From Butyrivibrio sp. M55 (GTDB lineage: Bacteria; Bacillota; Clostridia; Lachnospirales; Lachnospiraceae), in NCBI RefSeq assembly GCF_900116865.1, contig NZ_FPCD01000004.1, forward strand, positions 62,001 through 126,000: a stretch of DNA of 64,000 bases, given 5' to 3'. The position numbers were made by a program, and so were the translations under genes. Position 1 is the first letter of the stretch; every line of letters begins with the position of its first letter. The notes under the pieces were generated by a model. The model made no database searches. It saw only the letters and a list, made by a program, of their open reading frames with translations, and had not been told where the DNA came from. Shown one piece after another: positions 33,364-41,217 of the stretch.

Positions 33364-34464
33364 ATGAATAAATTTAGTATAAAGACAGCAAAAAGACAGA
33401 TAGGAAAATTATATTTATTAGACAGTGTGGGGAGTCTCATGATCGCCGGAGCGTCGTGGGTTGCACTTCTTGCGGCGAGAGGATTTACAACTGCGGAAAT
33501 CGGTTTGTTCGAGAGTATATTTCATGTTGCAAGCATGATTTTCGAAGTTCCGTCGGGGGCTGTGGCAGATGTGTTCGGAAGAAAGAAGACGATGATCGCG
33601 AGCAGCGTAGTGTCTGTACTTGCGGCTCTCATGATGATCTTTTCAAATTCATTTTTATTTATTGCTGTTGCGATGGTTGTGAGTGCGCTCAGTTATAATC
33701 TTGCGTCGGGAACCAGAGAAGCACTTGCTTATGACTCGCTGAAAGAGGCGGGGATTGAAGGCGAGTATGATAAGTTTGCATCTAACGATCTTGTCATATA
33801 TCAGGTCACAAGCTCGCTTGCAAAGATTCTTGCGGGAGCTGCGCTGGCGCTTGGATATAGAAAGGCGTACGCTGTGGATGTTCTTGTGGGATTGATCGCA
33901 ATCGGAATTGCGGCGTCTCTGCGAGAGGTTCGCACTGAACTTAGTGAAGAGAAGAGCGTTAAGAAACGCTTTGCGGAAGTTGCAAGAGAGAGCTTTCTTT
34001 TTCTTAAGAATAACTCAAGAGTCAGGCTGATTATTATCTTTAATGCGGCTATAGGTGCGGTTTCGATACTTGTTCTTTTCTTCCTGCAGGCAAGACTTCC
34101 CGAGATGGGAATCTCAAATGTGTTTCTTGGTCCTGCACTTTTTGCCATGGGCGTTGGTGCCGCTGTGGGAGCGAAGACTGTCGAGTACATAAAGCCTTCG
34201 CGATACAGATATATTGGAGTTATAAGCTTGTTGTGTGTGTGTTTTGCATTTGCAATGGCATTTTCCGGAAACATTATTTTAGCCGTTATCGGCGGATTTG
34301 TCGGCGCTTTCGGAGACAATTATATTGAAGTGCGAACCGACGTCATGCTCAACAATATGATTCCCTCCGAACAGCGCGCAACACTCATGTCCGTGAACTC
34401 TTTTGTGTTCTCTGTGGTCATGATAATCCTGTCGCCGATATTCGGAGCGTTGTTTATGCTGTAA
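33364..34464 (+). CDS. MFS transporter lacking its last helix
   Basis: 366 residues, drug/metabolite type efflux family. Motif A-like loop PSGAVADVFGRKKTMIASS lies between spans 2 and 3. About 11 helices are visible; the protein ends FGALFML just where a twelfth helix would normally begin. The stop codon falls inside a 37-bp tandem repeat, so the 3' end was probably lost or rearranged. Function of the shortened protein is doubtful. Its ribosome site is inside a terminator stem. Confidence 0.75.
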   Translation: MNKFSIKTAKRQIGKLYLLDSVGSLMIAGASWVALLAARGFTTAEIGLFESIFHVASMIFEVPSGAVADVFGRKKTMIASSVVSVLAALMMIFSNSFLFIAVAMVVSALSYNLASGTREALAYDSLKEAGIEGEYDKFASNDLVIYQVTSSLAKILAGAALALGYRKAYAVDVLVGLIAIGIAASLREVRTELSEEKSVKKRFAEVARESFLFLKNNSRVRLIIIFNAAIGAVSILVLFFLQARLPEMGISNVFLGPALFAMGVGAAVGAKTVEYIKPSRYRYIGVISLLCVCFAFAMAFSGNIILAVIGGFVGAFGDNYIEVRTDVMLNNMIPSEQRATLMSVNSFVFSVVMIILSPIFGALFML

Positions 34465-34566
34465 GTGGCGCGGGAAGCGATTATTACGGTTCATGCTGTA
34501 AGTGACAGGGTGAGCGATGCTAACAGTTCATGCGTAAGTGACGGGCGTTGTTCAGGTTGTAGGAGC
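34456..34566. repeat. Three imperfect 37-bp tandem repeats at the end of the MFS gene
   Basis: Units start at 34456, 34493 and 34530 with ATGCTGTAAGTG (ATGCGTAAGTG in the third). The first unit contains the MFS stop codon. Confidence 0.75.
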
Positions 34567-34574
34567 CCAGGTGT

Positions 34575-34914
34575 GGAAAATCAGCTGTAGAAGAAGTGTG
34601 AGAGCGGAAAAATAGCAGCGGGCATGACTTTTTTGAATGAAACGACTCGAAAAAGTCATGGAAAATCCGTTGTAGAAGAAGCATGAGAGCGAAAAAATAG
34701 CAGCGGGCATGACTTTTTTGAATGAAACTGCTCGAAAAGGTCATGGAAAATCAGCTGTAGAAGAAGCATGAGAGCGAAAAAATAGCAGCGGGCATGACTT
34801 TTTTGAATGAAACTGCTCGAAAAAGTCATGGAAAGTCCGATGGAGGAGAAGCATGAGGGTGGAAAAATAGCAGTGGGCATGACTTTTTGGGATGAAATAG
34901 TTTGAAAAAGTCAT
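34575..34914. repeat. Four 85-bp tandem repeats
   Basis: Units start at 34575, 34660, 34745 and 34830. Each begins GGAAA, holds AATAGCAGYGGGCATGACTT, and ends with an inverted repeat CATGACTTTTT...AAAAAGTCAT. Copies 2 and 3 differ at very few positions. No plausible coding frame; short minus-strand frames are repeats of themselves. Function unknown. Confidence 0.9.
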
Positions 34915-34962
34915 ATATGTCCATAGGCGGAAGTAAAAAAATGAGTATTAGTAATCAATGCT

Positions 34963-35205
34963 ATGGTCCTGCAAGCATTTTTTGTTTTCTTGAACCATGC
35001 CGAAGCGAAAAAACAGAAGAGAAAAAGTCAGAAACAGAGCAAGCTGTATAGTCCTGCAAGCGTTTTTTTTGTTTTCTTGGACCATGCCGAAGTGAAAAAA
35101 CAGAAGAGAAAAGGTCAGAAATAACGCATGTTGTATAGTCCTGAAAGTATTTTTTGGCTTCCTAGACCATGCGATGCGAAAAATAAGTGAAAAGTAGAAG
35201 CGAAA
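34963..35205. repeat. Second array: three repeats of about 85 bp
   Basis: Units start at 34963, 35048 and 35135 with ATRGTCCTGCAAGCRTTTTT and contain CTTGRACCATGC and AAAACAGAAGAGAAAA. Sequence differs from the first array but the period is the same. Unit 3 is the most diverged. Confidence 0.8.
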
Positions 35206-35221
35206 AACAAAAGAATCACAG

Positions 35222-35265
35222 TAAAAAGTATGACCCTGCAGGCAATTCCGGCTTGCAGGGTCATA
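35222..35265 (-). terminator. Terminator of the deacetylase gene
   Basis: Fifteen-base stem TATGACCCTGCARGC with one mismatch; on the minus strand it is followed by CTTTTT. Shares the words GTCCTGCAAGC/ACCCTGCAGGC with the neighbouring repeats. Confidence 0.75.
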
Positions 35266-35312
35266 GTAGTATAAGAATAAGTGAAATGCTTCAATGCATT
35301 ACAGATTCAATT

Positions 35313-35957
35313 TCAGCAAAGCGGTTCTCTTGGCTCGGTGTCGTGTATGTTTGAATAGACGATACCGCTGTGCACGGTGGGCTCAACGCCTCCGTCTTTG
35401 AAGAGGTCGCTTATATTTACAAATTCATAACCCTGAGTGAGAAGCTCCGGGATCACGATGTCGAGGGCTTTGACGGTTTCAACATTTCCTGTGTAATCAT
35501 GCATAAGGATGATCGAACCGTCGCAGGCCTGAGACAATATCTTTTCAGCACGCTCTTTGGCAAGAATGCTGTCTTCCCAGTCTTCGCCGTGAATTCCGCA
35601 TATAAACGGAAGATCTATGCAATCGTACATGGTTTGGCTCACATCTATGAACGGAGGTCTGAAAAAACGCGGCTTATATCCGGCAATTCGCTCAATTTCC
35701 TTGTCGGTATATTCAAGCTCTGCGCGTACTTCGTCTGCCGTAAATGTCTGCATGTGAGAATGCGTCTTTGAGTGATTGCAGATCTCGCAACCGTGCGCGA
35801 TACACTCTCTGACAATCTTTTCCGATTCATCGGTTATGTTGTCAGCAATCAGGAAAAAAGATGCGACAACATTATACTTCTTGAGCTTTTCAAGAACCTG
35901 TGGTGTTGTGACGGTGCTCGGGCCGTCATCAAAAGTTAATGCTATTTTCTTACCCAT
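35313..35957 (-). CDS. Polysaccharide (NodB-type) deacetylase
   Basis: 214 residues; removes acetyl groups from N-acetylated sugars. Catalytic base TFDDGP at ~8-13, zinc His in ICNHSKTHSHMQTF, then RFFRPPF and the last motif IILMHDYTG. No signal peptide or membrane anchor: the protein begins MGKKIALTFDDGP, so as annotated it would be cytoplasmic, unlike most cell-wall deacetylases. Single gene. Confidence 0.9.
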   Translation of the reverse strand: MGKKIALTFDDGPSTVTTPQVLEKLKKYNVVASFFLIADNITDESEKIVRECIAHGCEICNHSKTHSHMQTFTADEVRAELEYTDKEIERIAGYKPRFFRPPFIDVSQTMYDCIDLPFICGIHGEDWEDSILAKERAEKILSQACDGSIILMHDYTGNVETVKALDIVIPELLTQGYEFVNISDLFKDGGVEPTVHSGIVYSNIHDTEPREPLC

Positions 35958-36036
35958 AATTTCTAATCCCCATTTGTAATTATTAATCCTATTCTACTCA
36001 TTTTTTTGTCCATTTGCACGTCATCCTTGCTTGAAA

Positions 36037-36444
36037 TCAGTTTTTCCTTGTTGCAATGAAATATGTGATATATCTGATTATCATCATGAAACCAAATGTA
36101 CAGGAAAGATAGCGGTTAAGCTCATCTTGCTTGAGGATAAATGCGATGAGCGATCCGATTGCTGCAATGATGATTGCGGCGTATCCGGTGTAAGACCAGC
36201 TGAGCATACTTATGTATTTATTGCGCTCGTCCCCAATTTCTACATCGACTTTTTCGCGGTATTCAGCGTCTTTTTCGTACTTTGTCCATCTGAAAACCTG
36301 GAGCGCACCGACTGCGATAAGACCTCCGCCTAAGCCGGAAAACATTGTGCCGTCGATTATGTCTAAGACAGAGAGAATCATGAGAACACCCCCAAGCACA
36401 ATCCAGAAAATACTCAATGCAAATCTAAATTTATTGTTATACAT
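36037..36444 (-). CDS. Four-helix membrane protein next to XRE regulator
   Basis: 135 residues with about 4 membrane spans (FALSIFWIVLGGVLMILSVL; MFSGLGGGLIAVGALQV; YTGYAAIIIAAIGSLIAFIL; TFGFMMIIRYITYFI). ATG 36444 follows GAGGAGG at 9 nt; that ribosome site is formed by the last codons of the XRE gene, so translation is coupled. This pair (YozG-like regulator plus DUF-type membrane protein) is common in Firmicutes; role unknown. Confidence 0.75.
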   Translation of the reverse strand: MYNNKFRFALSIFWIVLGGVLMILSVLDIIDGTMFSGLGGGLIAVGALQVFRWTKYEKDAEYREKVDVEIGDERNKYISMLSWSYTGYAAIIIAAIGSLIAFILKQDELNRYLSCTFGFMMIIRYITYFIATRKN

Positions 36445-36445
36445 A

Positions 36446-36646
36446 CTATTCGTCCTCCTCAAAAATAAATATTTCTTCAATCGTCATCTCAAAGAACTTG
36501 GCGAGCTTATGCGCCAGCATTATCGAAGGGTTATATCTTCCGTTCTCAAGAGAACTGATAGTCTGGCGGGAAACCCCCATTGCTTTGGCTAGTTCTTCCT
36601 GACGAAGATTCTTTTCGTTTCTGATTTCTTCTATTCGATTTTTCAA
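36446..36646 (-). CDS. XRE-family regulator (YozG-like)
   Basis: 66-residue Cro/CI-type helix-turn-helix: MKNRIEEIRNEKNLRQEELA, then MGVSRQTISSLENGRYNPSIMLAHKLAKFFEMTIEEIFIFEEDE. Partner gene is the membrane protein at 36037. A palindrome at its own predicted transcription start suggests self-repression. Confidence 0.9.
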   Translation of the reverse strand: MKNRIEEIRNEKNLRQEELAKAMGVSRQTISSLENGRYNPSIMLAHKLAKFFEMTIEEIFIFEEDE

Positions 36647-36694
36647 AAGAATCCTCCTTTCACAGAATAATTCTTGAAAAAAATTGGCACCTAC

Positions 36695-36745
36695 GTAAAG
36701 TTCACTTTACATTTTCAAAATACCACTCGTGTACATTAATGTCAA
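36695..36745 (-). promoter_or_regulatory. Promoter and palindromic operator of the XRE gene
   Basis: On the minus strand TTGACA (36740-36745), 17-nt spacer, TATTTT (36717-36722). GTAAAG-TTCA-CTTTAC at 36695-36710 lies at the expected start of transcription. A further CTTTAC...GTAAA pair lies at 36751-36772, towards the hydrogenase promoter. Confidence 0.65.
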
Positions 36746-36765
36746 GCACGCTTTACATAGCTTTT

Positions 36766-36840
36766 TTGTAAATGCTTTGCGATGTGGTATATTAAATAGA
36801 GAATTAAACATACACATCCCGTGTTCCGGCAAGACACGGG
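36766..36840 (+). promoter_or_regulatory. Hydrogenase promoter and leader hairpin
   Basis: TTGTAA (36766-36771), 16-nt spacer, TATATT (36788-36793). In the ~95-nt leader, CCCGTGT-N9-ACACGGG (36818-36840) forms a stem, and CCGGCAA occurs both in its loop and again at 36857-36865. No known riboswitch class was recognised. Confidence 0.5.
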
Positions 36841-36898
36841 AGTTTAGATTTGGTAACCGGCAACATCAATTCTAAAACAGGGTAGGAGACGGATTATT

Positions 36899-38386
36899 AT
36901 GATTACGAATGATAAGGGACTTGTAGGATTTAAGCACAGGATCATGGAAGAAGTCTGCAGACTTGCGTGGAACGATGAGCTCGACGAGGAACACAAAGAC
37001 CGGCTTGTTTATAAGCTTGCACCGGGGCCAAAGCCTGTATACAGGTGCTGCGTGTATAAAGAGCGTGAGATTGTGCGCCAGAGAATACGTCTTGCTTGCG
37101 GTCTTAGCACAACATACAATGAGGGGTCAAAAAATATCGTGCAGGTAATTGACCCGGCATGTGACGAGTGCCCTATTCATGCTTTTTCCGTAACTGATAA
37201 TTGCCGTTTCTGCATGGGTAAAGCCTGTCTTAATTCATGTAAATTTGATGCGATACATCCCGGAGACGTAAGGATGCACATTGATTCCGCAAAGTGTAAA
37301 GAGTGTGGAATGTGTGCAGGTGCCTGCCCGTACGGTGCTATCGTTCATCTCGAGCGCCCTTGCCACAAGGCTTGTCCTGTCGGCGCTATTACTTATGATG
37401 AGAATGGATATTGTAAGATTGATGAGAGCAAGTGCATTCAGTGCGGCCATTGCATCCACAACTGTCCGTTCGGAGCGATCGGATCCAAGACATTCCTTGT
37501 TCAGATAATAGAAGCAATTAAGTCGGGAAAAGAAGTCATAGCAATGTGCGCGCCTGCTACCGAAGGCCAGTTTGGCGATGATATTTCCATGGCTGCGGTA
37601 AAAAATGCACTTATAAAACTTGGTTTTTCAGATATGGTTGAAGTAGGTCTCGGCGGCGATATGACAGCTGCTTATGAGTCAAAAGAGTGGGCAGAAGCTT
37701 ACGCAGAGGGCAAAAAAATGACGACTTCATGCTGCCCTGCGTTTATCAACATGCTGAAAAAACACTTCCCCGAGCAGTTTGAAAACAACATGTCATCAAC
37801 AGTTTCGCCTATGTGTGCGATATCAAGGTATCTCAAGGCAACTCGCCCCGGATGCGTTACTGTATTTGTGGGACCTTGCATTGCCAAGAAGTCTGAGGCA
37901 ATTGATGAGAGTGTTCCGGATAATGCAGATTATGTAGTAACCTACGGAGAGCTTCGCGCTCTTATGAGGTCAAAAGATATAGATTTCGAGCCCGTAACAG
38001 ATGAGTATCAGGAGTCTTCCATCTGGGGCAAACGCTTTGCGACAAGCGGCGGTGTTGCCAATGCGGTTATTGAGTGTATGAAAGAGAGAGGCGAAGATGT
38101 AAGCAATATCAAACTTCACCGTGTTGCCGGTGGCAATGAGTGTAAAAAAGCTCTCTTACTTCTTAAAGCAGGACGACTTCCCGAGGACTTCATCGAAGGA
38201 ATGGTATGTCCCGGAGGCTGCGTAGGTGGTCCGTCAAAACACAAGACGGAAGTCGAGATTACAAAGGCAAGAGAATCTCTTCTTTCAAAAGCAGATGACA
38301 GAAAAGTATTAGATAATCTCAAGAAATATCCTATGGATAAATTCTCAATGCATAGAGACGGCAAAAAAATAGACCTTCCGGATTAA
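36899..38386 (+). CDS. Monomeric [FeFe]-hydrogenase, group-B-like
   Basis: 495 residues. Predicted to reduce protons or oxidise H2 with ferredoxin in the cytoplasm. The N-terminal third has many cysteines, including CRFCMGKACLNSCK, CKECGMCAGACP and CIQCGHCIHNCP for 4Fe-4S clusters. H-cluster motifs are TSCCPAF (~276), GPCIAKK (~325) and CPGGCVGG (~437). TSCCPAF rather than TSCCPGW, and SPMCAIS where other groups have a different sequence, point to the group B type found in clostridia. AGGAGACGG precedes the ATG. Maturases (HydE/F/G) are not in the window. Confidence 0.88.
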   Translation: MITNDKGLVGFKHRIMEEVCRLAWNDELDEEHKDRLVYKLAPGPKPVYRCCVYKEREIVRQRIRLACGLSTTYNEGSKNIVQVIDPACDECPIHAFSVTDNCRFCMGKACLNSCKFDAIHPGDVRMHIDSAKCKECGMCAGACPYGAIVHLERPCHKACPVGAITYDENGYCKIDESKCIQCGHCIHNCPFGAIGSKTFLVQIIEAIKSGKEVIAMCAPATEGQFGDDISMAAVKNALIKLGFSDMVEVGLGGDMTAAYESKEWAEAYAEGKKMTTSCCPAFINMLKKHFPEQFENNMSSTVSPMCAISRYLKATRPGCVTVFVGPCIAKKSEAIDESVPDNADYVVTYGELRALMRSKDIDFEPVTDEYQESSIWGKRFATSGGVANAVIECMKERGEDVSNIKLHRVAGGNECKKALLLLKAGRLPEDFIEGMVCPGGCVGGPSKHKTEVEITKARESLLSKADDRKVLDNLKKYPMDKFSMHRDGKKIDLPD

Positions 38387-38403
38387 CGGAAGGCCATTTT
38401 TTT
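38372..38403 (+). terminator. Hydrogenase terminator
   Basis: CCTTCCG / CGGAAGG stem containing the stop codon in its loop, followed by a run of seven T. Confidence 0.85.
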
Positions 38404-38422
38404 ATATCATAGGAAATTGTTT

Positions 38423-39199
38423 TTACTCAGCAGTTGCTTGTGAGTCTGTGTCGTTTTTTATGACAAGCTTGTCAATATTGAGCGCGCTTGACGAAAATAC
38501 AGTCTTTACGATCCACACAAGGAGCACAAATACAAGCAAAGGAATCACGCATGCCGTTACGATCATTACTGCGAGTGATTCAAGCATGTTCTTTAAGAAA
38601 TTCGAGACCTTGTCGATCGTGTCGGTGGTTATCGTGCTGAGTTCGCTAAGGAGCCCTGAATCGGATTCGCCTTCAAGATTGAGATCGCTGTATTCTTCAA
38701 TCGTGGACTCAACCTTTGCTGACTGAGTCTGATAAACTTTGTCGGAAAGCCAGATGCTTGAAGGAACAAGAAGGAATATGACAATTCCAACGATGCCGAT
38801 TCTTGCGGCCATGTCTGACAAGCTCTTTTTCTTAAGTAATATAGCTCCGCTTAGAAGCAGGCACGCAGCCGGAATAAGCACGGAAAATGAAACATAACCG
38901 GTCAGCGTTATCATGAACTTCTCAAGGTACAGAGCACTTAATATCAAGAGAAAATATGAAGCAAGATCTGCAAGCTGTTCTGAAATAGGTGTGCACAGAT
39001 CGCCCGGAAGAAGTGACAGTGTTGCGGATGCCGCAGCTGCGCCTCCTGAGAGCTTCATTACTGTTGCAATCTTTGCGTCGGTCTGTTCGATTGAATGCTT
39101 GTGATTTGCGGGATTAGCCGCTGTAGGAGCAATCTTTGTAAGTGATATAACTGCGATGAGCAGCAGTATTACTATTGTTGTTATCTTTTTTAAATTCAT
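38423..39199 (-). CDS. Membrane protein of unknown function
   Basis: 258 residues, about 5 membrane spans: N-terminal TTIVILLLIAVISLTKIA, YFLLILSALYLEKFMITLTG, YVSFSVLIPAACLLLSGAIL, IGIVGIVIFLLVPSSIWL and C-terminal MIVTACVIPLLVFVLLVWIV. The loop between spans 4 and 5 (~150-205) is acidic and Ser/Thr-rich. ATG 39199 with AAGGGG 9 nt upstream is preferred to 39208. It starts 14 nt after the DUF4230-like gene, so the two form an operon. No motif recognised. Confidence 0.7.
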   Translation of the reverse strand: MNLKKITTIVILLLIAVISLTKIAPTAANPANHKHSIEQTDAKIATVMKLSGGAAAASATLSLLPGDLCTPISEQLADLASYFLLILSALYLEKFMITLTGYVSFSVLIPAACLLLSGAILLKKKSLSDMAARIGIVGIVIFLLVPSSIWLSDKVYQTQSAKVESTIEEYSDLNLEGESDSGLLSELSTITTDTIDKVSNFLKNMLESLAVMIVTACVIPLLVFVLLVWIVKTVFSSSALNIDKLVIKNDTDSQATAE

Positions 39200-39213
39200 C
39201 CGTTTCATCCCCT

Positions 39214-39876
39214 TTATTTTATTTCAATCTGGTACTTTGATGCCTCGGGTAAGCTGTTTACAAAGTTTTCTATGATGGTCTTTGCCTGTGCATCGGACTT
39301 TTCGAGAATCCCGTTTGCCAGCGCTTTTTCTTTTGCGGCAGCTTCGAATTTGGCGAGCGAAGTGTTGTAATCCTCAAGCTTTAAAGGGTTCCACAAAGAG
39401 TCTTTTTCCGAATAGATCTTAAAGGTATCTTTGTCGATGTTTACGGAAAAAATCTCAGAGTCGGGAATGTCGATCGTGATAGTCTTGGCGTCGTCATCCT
39501 TGCTGATTGCTATCTTCTCGAAGTCGACTCCTGCAGTGACAGCACCGTCATAACTGTATAAAAACTCGGACGAAGAAGTGATGAACTTCATTATCGTTTT
39601 TTCTTTGGTATATTTTTCAACCTGAGTGAAGTAATATTCCTGCGTTATCAGAGTTCCCATGTTCGCGATTCCTTCGCGGATCGTCTCGGTATTCACCGTT
39701 ACGATGACCTTGGCGGGGCTCTTTTTTACAGTGCTTTCCGTTGCAGCTATATCAGCGAGACTTGGCTCGGAGTTTGCGTTTTTCTTGTAATCGGTCAAAA
39801 GAACCAGCATAGTGATCACAGCGATCAAGATCACAACTATGTACAGGTAGTTTTTATTTTTTTTGAAAAATTCCAT
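39214..39876 (-). CDS. DUF4230-like membrane-anchored protein
   Basis: 220 residues with one N-terminal membrane span (YLYIVVILIAVITMLVLL) and an exported domain. Segments TVNTETIREGIANMGTLITQ, YSYDGAVTAGVDFEKIAISK and ITIDIPDSEIFSVNIDKDTF match the DUF4230 pattern. ATG 39876 is preceded by GGAGGATTACGT. Function unknown; operon with the membrane protein at 38423. Confidence 0.75.
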   Translation of the reverse strand: MEFFKKNKNYLYIVVILIAVITMLVLLTDYKKNANSEPSLADIAATESTVKKSPAKVIVTVNTETIREGIANMGTLITQEYYFTQVEKYTKEKTIMKFITSSSEFLYSYDGAVTAGVDFEKIAISKDDDAKTITIDIPDSEIFSVNIDKDTFKIYSEKDSLWNPLKLEDYNTSLAKFEAAAKEKALANGILEKSDAQAKTIIENFVNSLPEASKYQIEIK

Positions 39877-40102
39877 ACGTAATCCTCCGTTATATTGCAT
39901 CTGCGGCCTTTGGGCGGTCGCATCATTTTTTTCATAAAAAGAAAATATGCAATTCAATTTTATCATTTAGTGACCAAAAGATACAGTGACAGCAAAATTG
40001 TCAGCATTTGGTATAAGCGAATGTGCTTGTGGGTTATAAAAGATTGAGTTAAAATGATGCGGTTGGAAATTTGAATTTTATCCGGAAGGAAAGATAGTTA
40101 AA

Positions 40103-41023
40103 ATGAGCGTTTGGATAGTAATGCAGCAGATGGGGATGATAGCAATCCTTGTTTCTGTCGGAGTGTATCTTTATAAGAAAAATATTGTAGACAATACGGT
40201 ATCAAAGCAGCTGTCGGTGATTGTCATGGATATATGCAATCCCGCGCTTATACTGGCTTCAATCCTTACCGGAAATGTTGATATAAGTCATAAAGTTCTT
40301 TTGGAAGCGGTGCTTTTAGGTGTTGTATATTATGCGTTTCTTATGGTGTTCGGAGCTCTTTTGCCCGTAATACTCGGAGTAGTTAAGGAAAAAAGAAGAT
40401 TCTACAATCTGATGGTTGTCTATACAAATGTAGGTTTCATCGGAATTCCAGTTGCTAAGGCAATCCTTCCCGCAAAAGCTATCATCTACGTTATCGTGTG
40501 CAATATCATGTACAGCCTTCTTTTTTACACACACGGAATTACTGTTCTCAGTAATGGAAAAGAGAAGATGAGTTTGAAAAAAGCTATGAGCCCCGGAACT
40601 ATAATGGCGCTCCTTAGCCTTGTTGTGTGCTGGTTTAAGATCACACCGCCGCCGATCGTGACAAACAGCGTGAGTTACATCGGTAATGCGACGGTCTTTT
40701 TGTCTATGTCGCTTCTCGGCGTTTCTATAGCAAGATTCGGAGTCAAAAACGGATTCAAGGATCTTAAGATATGGGGATATATCGCGCTTAGAATGGTGCT
40801 TCTTCCCATTGCAATGTTCTTTGTTTTGAGAGGAATAGGTTGCGATGACGTGACAGTGCTTGGATTCTGCCTTATGGCGACAATGCCTGTCGGAAATCTT
40901 CCTCTTATCCAGTCTGAAAAGATCGGTGAGGATACCGAGATATTGTCGGGAGCCATTACGGTTACGACGATTGTATCAATGGTAACCATCACGGCTTTGA
41001 TGATTCTTTTTACCACAATCTGA
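40103..41023 (+). CDS. AEC (auxin-efflux-carrier) family transporter
   Basis: 306 residues, about 10 spans; would export or import organic acids or malate-like anions. N-terminal MIAILVSVGVYLYKKNIVD, NPALILASILTGN, YTNVGFIGIPVAKAILPA and C-terminal GFCLMATMPVGNLPLIQSEK are the repeated family segments. GGAAGGAAAG lies before the ATG. Single gene; substrate unknown. Confidence 0.85.
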   Translation: MSVWIVMQQMGMIAILVSVGVYLYKKNIVDNTVSKQLSVIVMDICNPALILASILTGNVDISHKVLLEAVLLGVVYYAFLMVFGALLPVILGVVKEKRRFYNLMVVYTNVGFIGIPVAKAILPAKAIIYVIVCNIMYSLLFYTHGITVLSNGKEKMSLKKAMSPGTIMALLSLVVCWFKITPPPIVTNSVSYIGNATVFLSMSLLGVSIARFGVKNGFKDLKIWGYIALRMVLLPIAMFFVLRGIGCDDVTVLGFCLMATMPVGNLPLIQSEKIGEDTEILSGAITVTTIVSMVTITALMILFTTI

Positions 41024-41217
41024 TGGTGAAATTTGGCGTAGTATCGCGCTTGTGATTAATCAAATTTTTGGGCGAATTTAATAAAAACTTAATGAATTAC
41101 CGTTTACAAAATAATTATTATTACGAACAAAATGGTATGATAGGATATATACCTTTTTTATGGTCAATCAGTTTGTGAAGTAGTCATTTCTTCAGTTTGC
41201 GCGTAAGGAGGCTGGAA

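Noticed and set aside
34520..34880. Two minus-strand frames of 74 codons with similar products in the repeat array
   Set aside because: They are the 85-bp repeat read in one frame, contain the internal inverted repeats and have no ribosome site.
34575..35205. CRISPR array
   Set aside because: Units are contiguous with no repeat-spacer alternation, 85 bp long, and no cas genes are present.
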